Positions 25,803 to 34,935 of a DNA stretch of 64,000 nt are shown one piece after another; within the stretch, counting starts at the first letter, position 1, and each line of letters begins with the position of its first letter. Source of the stretch: DASZQY01 sp963843565 (GTDB taxonomy: Bacteria > Pseudomonadota > Alphaproteobacteria > Rhizobiales > Kaistiaceae); the NCBI GenBank assembly GCA_963843565.1, contig CAWJKY010000003.1, positions 930,001-994,000 of the forward strand. Reading direction: 5' to 3'. The notes under the pieces are model-generated. The model had not been told where the DNA came from, ran no database searches, and worked only from the letters and a program-made list of their open reading frames with translations. The position numbers were made by a program, and so were the translations under genes.

Positions 25803-26135
25803 CTAGCCTTCGATCGAGACGATCACGTGCGTCGCCGGGTCGACGATCACGCGATGGCCGTCGATCCAGGTGTAGGCGTAGCCGCCGGCCATCGGGTGAA
25901 GCTGGGCGGTCGCCGGGACGACAGCCCCGACGGACAGGCCGCTCTCGTCGAGGACACCGCCCGCCATCAGGCCGATGGCGCCGCCGACGGCGGCACCCAC
26001 CGGGCCGGCGATGATCGCGCCGGTGATGGCGCCGCCGGCCGCGCCGGTGACGAAGCCGCTGGCGGCATTCGCGGCGGCAAGCGGGGCGCTGGCGAGCGCG
26101 GCGGCGGAAGCGAGAACGATCAAGGTCTTGCGCAT
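25803..26135 (-). CDS. Secreted glycine-zipper protein with DUF1236-like C-terminus
   Basis: 110 residues. A signal peptide (about 1-24, ending NAASG) precedes a Gly/Ala-rich zipper (about 26-62, GAAGGAITGAIIAGPVGAAVGG) able to pack against or insert in membrane. A C-terminal region AYTWIDGHRVIVDPATHVIVSIEG follows, of which GHRVIVDPATHVIV resembles the DUF1236 / YcgJ-like motif. Common in rhizobia, envelope-located, function unknown. Monocistronic, with a 112-base gap to recO. Confidence 0.8.
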   Translation of the reverse strand: MRKTLIVLASAAALASAPLAAANAASGFVTGAAGGAITGAIIAGPVGAAVGGAIGLMAGGVLDESGLSVGAVVPATAQLHPMAGGYAYTWIDGHRVIVDPATHVIVSIEG

Positions 26136-26366
26136 AGGACTTTCTCCTTTTCGTGCCCCCTGCTGGCAGTGAAGGAGGCGGTCCGACCCGGACGAGCCGG
26201 GCCGGCCGTCTGCACGCGATGAAGCTGGGAGGGGAATGTGGCGAGCGCGGTCAGGAACCCGGCGAGACGATGGCAGGTGCGCCTAAGGCGCTGAAACCGC
26301 GAGGCAAATTCTTCCGTTCACGAATTTCAACAGGATGTTGGAAACGCCCATGAGCCGGCGCACGCC

Positions 26367-27281
26367 TCAAGCCTTCGGGAATTCGATCCCCATGGCGCGG
26401 TAGCGCTCGGGGTCGTCGGCCCATTTCTCGCGCACCTTGACGAACAGGAAGAGGTGGACCCGCTGTTCGGCGATCTCGGCGATCTCCTTGCGGGCGGCCA
26501 TGGAGATCGCCTTGATGGTGGCGCCGCCCTTGCCGATGACGATCTTCTTGTGGCCGGTGCGGGTCACGAAGATGGTCTGGGCGACGCGGACGGAGCCGTC
26601 CTCCTGCTCCTTCCATTCCTCGGTCTCGACGGTCGCCTGATAGGGCAGTTCCTGATGGAGGCGCTCGAGCAGCTTCTCGCGGGTGATCTCCGCGGCGAGG
26701 CTGCGAAGCGGCATGTCGGTGACCTCGTCCTCCGGATAGAGCCACGGGCCCGCGGGCACGGCGCCGGCGAGATACGCCACGAGATCGTCGAGGCCGTCGC
26801 CGGTCGCGGCCGAGACCAGGAAGGTGCGGTCGAAGGCGAGCCTGGCGTTGGCGGCGGCGGTGAGCGGCAGAAGCGCCTCGCGCGAGACAAGATCGATCTT
26901 GTTGAGGAGGAGGATCTTCGGCTGGCGGACCTCGGCGAGCCCCTCGATGAGGCTCGCGACATCGTCGGTGATGCCGGTGGCGGCATCGATCAGCAGCGCG
27001 ACCAAGTCGGCATCGCGAGCGCCGCCCCAGGCGGTCTCGACCATGGCCCGGTCGAGCCGGCGCTTCGGCCGGAAGATGCCGGGGGTATCGGCGAAGACGA
27101 TCTGCGAGCGGCCGGCCATCAGGATGCCGCGCACCACCTGGCGGGTGGTCTGGACCTTGTGGCTGACGATGGAGACCTTGGTGCCGACGAGGCGGTTGAC
27201 GAGCGTCGACTTGCCGGCATTGGGGGCGCCGATCAGGGCGACGAAACCGGCGCGGGTGGGCGTGTCGGCGGTGTCGCTCAT
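26367..27281 (-). CDS. era: GTPase Era
   Basis: Ribosome-biogenesis GTPase that binds 16S rRNA near its 3' end. 304 residues. G1 GAPNAGKS, the switch region QTTRQVVRG, G3 DTPG (ADTPGIF), G4 NKID and G5 VSAATGDG are all present. The C-terminal KH domain has VIGKGGATIKAI. The start at 27281 overlaps the rnc stop by four bases (ATGA), giving a coupled rnc-era pair; the longer upstream frame is a shadow of rnc. Confidence 0.97.
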   Translation of the reverse strand: MSDTADTPTRAGFVALIGAPNAGKSTLVNRLVGTKVSIVSHKVQTTRQVVRGILMAGRSQIVFADTPGIFRPKRRLDRAMVETAWGGARDADLVALLIDAATGITDDVASLIEGLAEVRQPKILLLNKIDLVSREALLPLTAAANARLAFDRTFLVSAATGDGLDDLVAYLAGAVPAGPWLYPEDEVTDMPLRSLAAEITREKLLERLHQELPYQATVETEEWKEQEDGSVRVAQTIFVTRTGHKKIVIGKGGATIKAISMAARKEIAEIAEQRVHLFLFVKVREKWADDPERYRAMGIEFPKA

Positions 27282-27979
27282 CTGAGATCGTCCCAGACGC
27301 GCTCGCGCACCAAGAGCGCCTCGGCCGCGTCCTGTTCGGCCTCGCGGCGCGAGCGGCCCTCGCCGCGCGCCGGGGCGAAGCCCTTCAGGTGGACGTCGAC
27401 GGCGAAGATGGAATCGTGATCCGGACCGGAGCGCTCGGCGATTTTGTAGGTCGGCGGCTCCAGCCCGCGCCCCTGCGCCCACTCCTGCAAGGTGGTCTTG
27501 GCGTTGGCACGGGCGGTGCGTGCGTTGAGCATGCGCTTGCGCCAGTTGGCCTCGACGAAGGCGCGGGCGACCTCGAAGCCGCCGTCGAGGAAGATCGCGC
27601 CGACGATCGCCTCGCAGGCATCGCCCAGAACGTTGCGGGTCTGCAGGTCGCGCTTCTGGCGGGCGCCACCGTAGATGAACAGCGCGTCGCCGACGCCGAG
27701 CTCGGTGGCGATCTCGGCGCAGGTTTCCTTGCGCACCAGCTCGGCGAGGCGCGGCGACAGCTCGCCCTCGGAGGCGTTGGGATATTGCGCGTGCAGCATG
27801 TCGGCGATGGCGAGGCCGAGGACGCGGTCGCCCAGAAACTCGAAACGCTGGTAGCTGGGGCGCGCCTTGGTCGCGGCGCTCGGATGGGTGAGCGCGGTCA
27901 GCAGAAGATCGCGGTCCCGGAAGCGATGGCCGATGCGGCCTTCAAGGGCGGCGAGCCCCGCATCCGCGGCAGGCTTCAT
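27278..27979 (-). CDS. rnc: Ribonuclease III
   Basis: Cleaves double-stranded RNA in rRNA maturation and mRNA control. 233 residues. The RNase III signature YQRFEFLGDRVLG and second acidic cluster DACEAIVGAIFLDGG supply the Mg-binding residues. A dsRNA-binding domain (about 160-228) begins NAKTTLQEWAQGRG. The start at 27979 overlaps the lepB stop by four bases. An in-frame upstream ATG at 28036 would extend into lepB and is less likely. Confidence 0.96.
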   Translation of the reverse strand: MKPAADAGLAALEGRIGHRFRDRDLLLTALTHPSAATKARPSYQRFEFLGDRVLGLAIADMLHAQYPNASEGELSPRLAELVRKETCAEIATELGVGDALFIYGGARQKRDLQTRNVLGDACEAIVGAIFLDGGFEVARAFVEANWRKRMLNARTARANAKTTLQEWAQGRGLEPPTYKIAERSGPDHDSIFAVDVHLKGFAPARGEGRSRREAEQDAAEALLVRERVWDDLR

Positions 27980-28722
27980 ATGAAGTGGAAGAGCCGGTCC
28001 CAGCGCACCGACCACGGCCACTCCCAGATGGCCCACGCCGGCGAGCCTTCCTTGACCGAGAAGAAGATCAGGTCGGCCTTGCCGACGAGGTTCTCGAAGG
28101 GCACGTAGCCGACCCCGCCGGACGACGGCGGCACGCGGCTGTCGGTGGAATTGTCGCGGTTGTCGCCCATCATGAAGTAGTGGTCGGGGGGCACCTCGAA
28201 GACTTGGGTGTTGTCTTCCAGCCCGTTGGCGTCGCGATCGAGCGTGATGTAGTTGACGCCGCTCGGCAGCGTCTCGCGGAACTTCTTGTAGACGACGCCG
28301 TCGATCTCGATGGTGCCTTCGGGGGCGCGCGGCACGGCGGTGCCGTTCAGATAAAGCACGCCGCCGGTGACCTGGATCTTGTCGCCGGGCAGGCCGATGA
28401 CGCGCTTGATGTAGTCGGTGGAGTCGTCGCGGGGCAGCTTGAAGACCACCACGTCACCGCGCTTGGGCGGCGCCGACCAGATGCGCCCGTCGAACAGGTG
28501 CGGCCCGAAGGGCAGCGAGAAGCGGGAATAGCCGTAGGAGAACTTCGAGACGAAGAGATAATCGCCGATGAGCAGCGTCGACTCCATGGAGCCCGACGGG
28601 ATGTTGAACGGCTGGAACAGGAACGTGCGCACCACCAGCGCAAGGATCAACGCCTGGACGACGATCTTGACGGTTTCGCCCGCGCCGCCGGATTTGGCCT
28701 GCTTGTCGGATGCCACGCTCAT
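27976..28722 (-). CDS. lepB: Signal peptidase I
   Basis: Removes signal peptides from exported proteins at the periplasmic face. 248 residues. There is one N-terminal membrane segment (about 18-36), then the catalytic Ser45 in IPSGSMESTL, the general-base Lys106 in DYIKRVIGLPGD, and the box E GDNRDNSTDSR. The start at 28722 follows a GGAAAGACGAG ribosome site. First of the coupled lepB-rnc-era set. Confidence 0.97.
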   Translation of the reverse strand: MSVASDKQAKSGGAGETVKIVVQALILALVVRTFLFQPFNIPSGSMESTLLIGDYLFVSKFSYGYSRFSLPFGPHLFDGRIWSAPPKRGDVVVFKLPRDDSTDYIKRVIGLPGDKIQVTGGVLYLNGTAVPRAPEGTIEIDGVVYKKFRETLPSGVNYITLDRDANGLEDNTQVFEVPPDHYFMMGDNRDNSTDSRVPPSSGGVGYVPFENLVGKADLIFFSVKEGSPAWAIWEWPWSVRWDRLFHFI

Positions 28723-28807
28723 TCTCGTCTTTCCGCTGATTTGCAAGGGGTCGTGATAGCCGCTTGGCCGCGACCGCGCAACGCCGTGGAGGGCAAAGAT
28801 GGCCGTT

Positions 28808-29215
28808 TCACGGCCCCTCCGCCGGCACCGCCTCGATAATCACCAAAGCCTGGGCCAGCGGGAAATCGTCGGTGATGGTGACGTGAATTTCGGGCCGGTG
28901 GCCGGGCGGCACGAGCGCGGCAAGACGCTTCGCCGCACCGCCGGCAAGCGCCATGGTGGGCTTGCCGGAGGGCAGATTGACCACGCCGAGGTCGCGCCAG
29001 AAGACGCCGCCCCGGATGCCGGTGCCGAGCGCCTTGGCGCAGGCCTCCTTGGCGGCGAAACGCTTGGCGTAGGACGCAGCGCGCATCAGCCGCCGCTCGG
29101 ACTTGGCCACCTCGATATCGGTGAAGACACGCTTGATGAAGCGCGTGCCGTGGGCATCGAGCACCTTTTCGACGCGGCGAATGTCGATGGTGTCGTTGCC
29201 GATGCCGATGATCAT
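28808..29215 (-). CDS. acpS: Holo-[acyl-carrier-protein] synthase
   Basis: Transfers phosphopantetheine from CoA to acyl carrier protein. 135 residues. The opening MIIGIGNDTIDIRRVEK has the Mg-binding Asp and FAAKEACAKALGTGI is the second signature. The C-terminal TITDDFPLAQA is typical. The start overlaps the pdxJ stop by four bases (ATGA), a conserved rhizobial pair. Confidence 0.97.
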   Translation of the reverse strand: MIIGIGNDTIDIRRVEKVLDAHGTRFIKRVFTDIEVAKSERRLMRAASYAKRFAAKEACAKALGTGIRGGVFWRDLGVVNLPSGKPTMALAGGAAKRLAALVPPGHRPEIHVTITDDFPLAQALVIIEAVPAEGP

Positions 29216-29967
29216 ACGGCGGCAATCTCCAGGCGCGCCTCGTCCATCAGGCGGCGCATGGTCTGCACGCTCTCGGCCAGGCCGACGAAGATCGCCTCGC
29301 CGATCAGGAAGTGGCCGATGTTCAGCTCGGCGAGCTCGGGCATGCGGGCGACCGGCTTGACGGTGTCGTAGGCAATGCCGTGGCCGGCGTGGACCTCGAG
29401 GCCGAGGCTCTTGCCGTAGGCCGCCGCCTCGGCGAGCTTGGCGCGCTCGCGCTCGAAGGCCTCGGGGCCGGAGGCGAAGGCCTCGCAGTAGGTGCCGGTA
29501 TGCAGTTCGACCACCGGCGCGCCGAGACGGACGGCGGCGTCGAGCTGGCGACGGTCGCCCTCGATGAAGAGCGAAACGCGGATGCCGGCATCGCGAAGCG
29601 CGGACACCGCCGGCTGCAGGCGATTGTGCTGACCGGCGGCGTCGATGCCGCCTTCGGTGGTGCGCTCCTCGCGCTTTTCCGGAACGATACACGCCGCGTG
29701 CGGGCGGTGGCGGAGCGCGATCGAAACCATCTCGTCGGTGGGCGCCATTTCGAGATTGAGCGGCAAGGCGATCTCGTGGCGCAGCCGCTCGATATCGCGA
29801 TCGCCAATGTGGCGCCGGTCCTCGCGCAAGTGCGCGGTGATGCCATCGGCGCCGGCAGCGGCAGCGATCTCGGCGGCGCGCACGGGATCGGGATGGTCGC
29901 CGCCGCGGGCGTTACGGATGGTGGCGACGTGATCGATATTGACGCCAAGACGCAGACGCGCGGGCAT
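29212..29967 (-). CDS. pdxJ: Pyridoxine 5'-phosphate synthase
   Basis: Closes the pyridine ring of vitamin B6 from deoxyxylulose phosphate and aminoacetone phosphate. 251 residues in a TIM barrel. Motifs are LGVNIDHVATIRNARGG near the N-terminus, AGADGITAHLREDRRHI, ELHTGTYCEAF and EVHAGHGIAYDTV, with the expected phosphate-binding residues. The start at 29967 has a strong AGGAGG site, better than an upstream in-frame ATG that overlaps pyrE. Confidence 0.96.
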   Translation of the reverse strand: MPARLRLGVNIDHVATIRNARGGDHPDPVRAAEIAAAAGADGITAHLREDRRHIGDRDIERLRHEIALPLNLEMAPTDEMVSIALRHRPHAACIVPEKREERTTEGGIDAAGQHNRLQPAVSALRDAGIRVSLFIEGDRRQLDAAVRLGAPVVELHTGTYCEAFASGPEAFERERAKLAEAAAYGKSLGLEVHAGHGIAYDTVKPVARMPELAELNIGHFLIGEAIFVGLAESVQTMRRLMDEARLEIAAV

Positions 29968-29984
29968 ACCTTCCTCCTGCTTCT

Positions 29985-30581
29985 CTACTGCACCAGGCCG
30001 CGGCTGCCGGGCTTGACCGGCGGGATCCTGGCGAGCTCCGGCGGGATTTCGTCGGCCTTGTAGGCGGGGACCTTGTAGCGCGCCAAGGCGACCAGCGGAA
30101 CGCCGACATCGACCTCGCCGCCGGAACGGTCGATCAGGCAAGCGCATGCGACGACGGTGCCGCCGGCGGCGGTGACCGCGGCGATCGCCTCGCGGATCGA
30201 CAGGCCGGTGGTGACGATATCCTCGACGACGAGAATGCGGGCGTTCTTCGGCATGTCGAAGCGGCGCAGGCGAAACTCGCCCGCCTCGCGCTCGACCCAC
30301 ATGGCCGGCACGCCCATCTGCCGCGCGGTCTCGTAGCCCGGCACGATGCCGCCGACGGCCGGCGACACGATCGCGTCGATGGCGCCGAGATCGGCCTCGT
30401 CAACCTTGTGGGCGAGCGCATGACAAAGCTGCTCGGTCAGGTCCGGGTACATGAAGACGCGGGCCTTCTGGAAGAAGACCGGGCTGCGCAAACCGGAGCT
30501 CAGGATGAAATGGCCCTCGAGCATGGCGCCGGCCTTGCGGAACGCCTGGATGACGTCCGCCTCGCTCATCGCGCCGCTCAT
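29985..30581 (-). CDS. pyrE: Orotate phosphoribosyltransferase
   Basis: Makes orotidine monophosphate from orotate and PRPP. 198 residues. The PRPP-binding loop reads RILVVEDIVTTGLS, and SPAVGGIVPGYETARQMG and an upstream GHFILSSGLRSPVFFQ are typical of the longer PyrE group. Its ATG shares one base with the rel stop (TAATG), so it is coupled to rel. Confidence 0.94.
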   Translation of the reverse strand: MSGAMSEADVIQAFRKAGAMLEGHFILSSGLRSPVFFQKARVFMYPDLTEQLCHALAHKVDEADLGAIDAIVSPAVGGIVPGYETARQMGVPAMWVEREAGEFRLRRFDMPKNARILVVEDIVTTGLSIREAIAAVTAAGGTVVACACLIDRSGGEVDVGVPLVALARYKVPAYKADEIPPELARIPPVKPGSRGLVQ

Positions 30582-32854
30582 TATTCGCTGACCCGCGTGA
30601 CAGTTGAGACGACCTCGTTGCGGCGAAGCTGCTGGATGATGCGGTTCAAGTGCTTCACGTCGAAAACCTCCACGTCGATCAGGATGACGGAAAAATCGGG
30701 CGCCGCGTTGAGGATGCGGATGTTGGAGATGTTGCCGTCGTTGTCTGCCATGACGGTGGCGATCTGCGCCAGCGTGCCAGGCTCGTTGATGGCGGTGACC
30801 TCGATGCGCGCCGGGAAGCGGGGCGGATTGTCGGCGTCCTCGTCGACGTCCCAGCGCACGTCGAGCCAGCGCTCGGGCTGTTCGTCGAACTCCTTCAGCG
30901 CCGCCGACTGGATCGGGTAGATGGTCACCCCCTCGCCCGGCGACATGATGCCGACGATGCGCTCGCCCGGCACGGCGCCGCTTTCGGTGAAGCGGACGGC
31001 GCTTTCGCCGGTGATGCCGCGAATGGGGATCGGGGCGTCGGTGCGGGCGACCTTGTCGGGACGCCGCGACAGGCCGGGGACGCGGAACTTCATCCCCGAG
31101 CCGCGCTTCAGGCCGAACCAGCCTTCCTCGGCGACCTTGCGCTGCTTCACGGCGCGCTCGTCCTTGTGGTCCGGATAGATGGCGCGAAGCACGTTGGCGG
31201 ACGGGATCTCGCCCCGCCCGACGGCGGCGAGCGCGTCCTCGACGTTGTTCTGGGCGAGACGCGGCAGCGCCTTCTCGATCAGCTCGTCGGTGAGCGGACG
31301 CTTCACGCGCGAGAAGACGCGCTCCAGAATCTGGCGGCCGAGGCCGGCGTACTGCTTGCGGACCAGGGCGCGGGTGGCGCGGCGGATCGCCGAGCGCGCC
31401 TTGCCGGTGACCACCATCGATTCCCAGGCGGGCGACGGCACCTGCCCCTTCGACGTGATGATCTCGACCTCATCGCCGTTGTCGAGTTCAGTCATCAGCG
31501 GCATGACACCGCCGTTGACGCGGCAGCCGACGCAGGTGTCGCCGACGTCGGTATGCACCGCGTAGGCGAAGTCGATGGGCGTGGCGCCACGCGGCAGCGC
31601 GATCAGGCGGCCCTTCGGCGTGAAGCAGAAGACCTGATCCTGAAAGAGCTCGAGCTTGGTGTGCTCGAGGAACTCTTCCGGCGTATCGCGCTCGGCCAGC
31701 ATCTCGATGGTGTGGCGCAGCCACTGATAGGCGCGGATTTCCTCGCTGAACCCCGGCAGGCGGCTGGCGCCATTGCCGTTGGCGCCATTGGCGCCGTTGG
31801 TCTTGGACACGCCCAGGGGAACGCCGTCCTTGTAGAGCGCGTGGGCGGCGATGCCGAACTCGGCGATGCGGTGCATCTCGGCGGTGCGAATCTGAAGCTC
31901 GACGCGCTGGCTGCCGGGGCCGACGACCGTGGTGTGGATGGAACGATAGTCGTTCTGCTTGGGGGTCGAGATGTAGTCCTTGAAGCGGCCCGGCACCGCC
32001 GGCCAGGTCGAATGGACGACACCGACGGCGGCGTAGCACTCGGCAAGGCTGCCGACGATGACGCGGAAGCCGAGAATGTCGGAAAGCTGCTCGAAGGAGA
32101 CCGCCTTGCGCTCCATCTTGGAGAAGATCGAATAGGGTCGCTTCTCGCGGCCGCTGACCTCGGCGGCGATGCCGGCGCGGTCGAGCCGCTCGGTCAACTC
32201 GCGCTCGATCTGCTCGATGAGGGCGCGGTTGCGGGTGCGCAACTCCGCCAGGCGCTTGGTAATGGTGGCGTAGGCTTCCGGATTGACGTTGCGGAAGGCG
32301 AGCTCGTCGAGCTCCTCGCGCATGTCGTTCATGCCCATGCGCCCGGCGAGCGGCGCATAGATCTCCAGCGTCTCTTCCGCGATGCGGCCGCGCGCCTCCT
32401 CCGGCATGTGCTCCAGGGTGCGCATGTTGTGGAGCCGGTCGGCGAGCTTGACGAGCAGCACGCGGATATCGGTCGAGACGGCGAGCAGCAGCTTGCGCAG
32501 GTTCTCGGCCTGCGCGGCGCGCTTGGAGACCAGATCGAGCTTGCCGATCTTGGTCAGCCCGTCGACCAGCTCGCCGATCTCCTCGCCGAACATCTGGTCG
32601 ATCTCGGCGCGGGTAGCGTCGGTGTCCTCGATGGTGTCGTGGAGGAGCGCCACGGCGATGGTGGAATCGTCGAGCTTCAGGTCGGTGAGGATGCCGGCAA
32701 CGTCGAGGGGATGGGAGAAATAGGGATCGCCATTGGCACGCTTCTGCGTGCCATGCTTCTGCATGGCATAGACGTATGCCTTGTTGAGCAGGTTCTCGTC
32801 GGCGTTCGGGTTGTAGCGCTTGACCCGCTCGACGAGCTCGTACTGGCGCATCAT
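30581..32854 (-). CDS. rel: Bifunctional (p)ppGpp synthetase/hydrolase
   Basis: Makes and degrades the alarmone (p)ppGpp. 757 residues, the usual length of the single alphaproteobacterial Rel/SpoT homologue. Order: HD hydrolase (HDTIEDTD, VKLADRLHNMRTLEHM), synthetase (FSKMERKAVSFEQLSDILGFR and the STPKQNDYRSIHTTV loop), TGS, the conserved helical region, and a C-terminal ACT domain (DVEVFDVKHLNRII at the end). The HD residues needed for hydrolysis are intact. Usually rpoZ lies directly upstream; here a four-gene cassette intervenes. Confidence 0.96.
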   Translation of the reverse strand: MMRQYELVERVKRYNPNADENLLNKAYVYAMQKHGTQKRANGDPYFSHPLDVAGILTDLKLDDSTIAVALLHDTIEDTDATRAEIDQMFGEEIGELVDGLTKIGKLDLVSKRAAQAENLRKLLLAVSTDIRVLLVKLADRLHNMRTLEHMPEEARGRIAEETLEIYAPLAGRMGMNDMREELDELAFRNVNPEAYATITKRLAELRTRNRALIEQIERELTERLDRAGIAAEVSGREKRPYSIFSKMERKAVSFEQLSDILGFRVIVGSLAECYAAVGVVHSTWPAVPGRFKDYISTPKQNDYRSIHTTVVGPGSQRVELQIRTAEMHRIAEFGIAAHALYKDGVPLGVSKTNGANGANGNGASRLPGFSEEIRAYQWLRHTIEMLAERDTPEEFLEHTKLELFQDQVFCFTPKGRLIALPRGATPIDFAYAVHTDVGDTCVGCRVNGGVMPLMTELDNGDEVEIITSKGQVPSPAWESMVVTGKARSAIRRATRALVRKQYAGLGRQILERVFSRVKRPLTDELIEKALPRLAQNNVEDALAAVGRGEIPSANVLRAIYPDHKDERAVKQRKVAEEGWFGLKRGSGMKFRVPGLSRRPDKVARTDAPIPIRGITGESAVRFTESGAVPGERIVGIMSPGEGVTIYPIQSAALKEFDEQPERWLDVRWDVDEDADNPPRFPARIEVTAINEPGTLAQIATVMADNDGNISNIRILNAAPDFSVILIDVEVFDVKHLNRIIQQLRRNEVVSTVTRVSE

Positions 32855-32988
32855 GGCGAAGACATATCCGGCGGACCTGGCGCCCAGGACGCCGGGCGCC
32901 AGTCACAATGCCAATATAGTATCGCCAAAGACTTAGCGCGACCGGCTGGGAGACGAAAAACACCCAGGCTTAAGCTTCCGGCGGACGG

Positions 32989-33981
32989 TCAGGGTCTCAG
33001 AGGCCGCGGCTCGGCACCGGGACGGCGGCGCCGCGCCGAGGGCGGCACACCCACCATCTTCTTGAACGCACGGCTGAAGGCGGCCTCGGAGCTGTAGCCG
33101 ACCCGGGCGGCCACGGTCGCGATATTGACGCCGCCACTGTTCAACAGGCCCGACGCGATCTGCATCCGCCACTTGGCGAGGTACTGCATGGGCGGAATGC
33201 CGACCAGCCTGGTGAATTGCTCGGCAAGGACGGAGCGCGACATGCCGACCTGCCTCGCCAGATCCTCGATCGTCCAGTCCTGCGCGGGCGAACCGTGCAT
33301 CAGCGACAGCGCCTTTCCGACAAAGGGATCGCGCACTCCGGCCAGCCAACCGGTCTGTTCGGGCGGCAGCGTTTCCAGGTAGCGGCGCACCACCTCGATG
33401 AACATCAACTCGCTGAGCTTCGCCAGGACGCTTTCGCCACCCGCCCGCCGGTCGGCCGATTCCCGTGTCGCGAAACGGATGAACTGACGGAGCCAGCCTT
33501 CGTCGCGGTCGATGGTGTCCCTGACCTTGATCACCGGCGGCAGGCTGTCGAGAAGCGGATTGAACGGGTGCGCATCACACGCGAGGAACCCGCACACGAG
33601 CTTGGCAGACGGCGGGCCGACCGTCCCGTAGTTGAGCACGAACGGCAGTTGCCGCGCGCCGGGATCGATCTGGTCGGGGGTCACGGGCGCGGCGCGCATG
33701 CCCGGGCTGCTCGACATGACGTGCGGGTCGCCATTGACGAAGACGATGACCTCGCCGGCCTCCACGGCGAAGCTTTCGCCGCCGACGATGCTGGCGAAAC
33801 ACCGGCCTTCGGTGAGGACGTGATAGGCGATCAGGTGCTCGGCGCCCGGCAGAATCTTGGGCAGGACCATTTCCCGCGTCGGCTGCTCCGCGACCCACGG
33901 CGCGTTGCCGACGACGTCAAAAAACGTCGCGCCGGTCAGGCGGACCGTTCTCAGGAGATCGGAAAGGGCATCGGCGGCCAT
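32989..33981 (-). CDS. AraC-family regulator with cupin_6-like sensor domain
   Basis: 330 residues. The N-terminal cupin-like half (about 25-200) has GGESFAVEAGEVIVFVNGDPHVM. The C-terminal double helix-turn-helix (about 225-320) has IEDLARQVGMSRSVLAEQF and VAARVGYSSEAAFSRAFKK, the AraC signature. The start at 33981 is MAADALSDLLRTV. It is divergent from the DUF1330, DUF1127 and monooxygenase genes, which it probably controls. It lies upstream of rel on the same strand, so read-through into rel is possible. Confidence 0.88.
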   Translation of the reverse strand: MAADALSDLLRTVRLTGATFFDVVGNAPWVAEQPTREMVLPKILPGAEHLIAYHVLTEGRCFASIVGGESFAVEAGEVIVFVNGDPHVMSSSPGMRAAPVTPDQIDPGARQLPFVLNYGTVGPPSAKLVCGFLACDAHPFNPLLDSLPPVIKVRDTIDRDEGWLRQFIRFATRESADRRAGGESVLAKLSELMFIEVVRRYLETLPPEQTGWLAGVRDPFVGKALSLMHGSPAQDWTIEDLARQVGMSRSVLAEQFTRLVGIPPMQYLAKWRMQIASGLLNSGGVNIATVAARVGYSSEAAFSRAFKKMVGVPPSARRRRPGAEPRPLRP

Positions 33982-34157
33982 CGGCTTCCTTATCAGCCGT
34001 CGGCGCGGCGGGGAAACGATCCGATCCGGTGCCGCAGCACTTCCGGACGCTCTGCCATGCATCGCGGACGGGCGATCATTCGCGGCCGCGGGCGACCGCA
34101 ATAGATACACCGCCCTTCACAACAACACGACAGCGCAAAACAAGCAGAGGAAGAGAA

Positions 34158-34484
34158 ATGACCGCCTACCTGATCGCAGACATCAAGATAACCAACGACC
34201 AGTGGGTGCCGGCCTATGCGGCATCCGTTCACGAACTCGTGCGCAAGCACGGCGGCAAGTATCTGTCGCGGAGCGGCAACGTGAAGACGCTGGAGGGCAA
34301 GCCCCTCGACACCACCCTCATCGGCCTGATGGAGTTTCCGTCAGCGGCCGAGGCCGAGGCCTTCGTCAGCGACCCCGACTACGCGCCGTTCGTCGCCGCC
34401 CGTCAGGCCGGCAGCGAGAGCCGCTTCCAGTTGATCGACGGCACCGATCTCGCCGGAACGATCCCGTATCTCCCGAAGGGCTGA
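34158..34484 (+). CDS. DUF1330 family protein
   Basis: 108 residues, a dimeric alpha-beta-barrel (ferredoxin-like) small protein. Visible family features are AYLIADIKITNDQWVPAY at the start, HGGKYLSRSG in the middle and LIGLMEFPSAAEAEAFV. The function of DUF1330 is unknown; relatives are linked with monooxygenases and stress. The start has an AGAGGAAGAG ribosome site. It is first in the rightward group facing the AraC gene. Confidence 0.88.
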   Translation: MTAYLIADIKITNDQWVPAYAASVHELVRKHGGKYLSRSGNVKTLEGKPLDTTLIGLMEFPSAAEAEAFVSDPDYAPFVAARQAGSESRFQLIDGTDLAGTIPYLPKG

Positions 34485-34577
34485 GGGACCGCCTCCAGGC
34501 AGCGAGCCGGCCGCTTCGGGCAGGGGGCGGCCGAACCGAAATCCCAAGCACAAAGACAAGAAGAACAGGAAACCACC

Positions 34578-34622
34578 ATGACTGCGACTGATCTGAACCC
34601 GCCCACGCAGCGATCGTGCTGA
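34578..34622 (+). other. Short open frame before DUF1127: leader peptide or frameshifted N-terminus
   Basis: An ATG with a good site (ACAGGAAACC) encodes MTATDLNPPTQRSC and stops at a TGA that overlaps the GTG used as the DUF1127 start (GTGCTGA). Either this is a 14-residue leader coupled to DUF1127, or it is the true DUF1127 N-terminus displaced by a one-base deletion. The start codon and site are far better than those of the GTG. Confidence 0.5.
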
Positions 34623-34867
34623 GGCTGCGCAATCTGGCAGCGGCCGCAATGGCCCGCCTCGTGGCCGTGCGGACCGCCCGGAAGAACCGCCGGTCGGTGA
34701 CGCGCCTTCTCTACTGGAACGACCACATGCTGCGCGACATCGGCCTCACCCGGGCCGACCTGCATTCGGCCCTTGCCGCACGCTTCCTGGACGACCCGTC
34801 GGAGCGCCTGGCTTCCCTTCAGGGCGAGAGCCGCGCCGCCGACCGGCGCCGCCGGCGCGGGCGCTAG
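34616..34867 (+). CDS. DUF1127 small Arg-rich protein
   Basis: 83 residues with the DUF1127 core RSVTRLLYWNDHMLRDIGLTRADL. DUF1127 proteins of alphaproteobacteria are small and strongly basic; in rhizobia and Agrobacterium some affect RNA turnover and phosphate or carbon metabolism. The start shown is a GTG without its own clear ribosome site, so translation probably depends on the overlapping upstream frame. The tail RRRRGR is unusually basic. Confidence 0.8.
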   Translation: MLRLRNLAAAAMARLVAVRTARKNRRSVTRLLYWNDHMLRDIGLTRADLHSALAARFLDDPSERLASLQGESRAADRRRRRGR

Positions 34868-34910
34868 GGGCCTGCAAGGTCCCGCCGCGAAGCGCGGCGG
34901 ACAAAACAAA

Positions 34911-34935
34911 ATGGCCCACCGGAACGGTGGGCCAT
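34911..34935. terminator. Hairpin terminator after DUF1127
   Basis: A perfect 11-base stem (34911-34921 with 34925-34935) with a GAA loop lies 43 bases after the DUF1127 stop. On the plus strand it is followed only by CTT; on the minus strand by TTTTGTTTT, so it would be stronger leftward. It partly isolates the monooxygenase gene from DUF1127. Confidence 0.75.

Noticed and set aside
30650..33097. 815-codon open frame antisense to rel
   Set aside because: No domain pattern, His/Asp/Arg-rich, and fully explained by the rel gene on the opposite strand.
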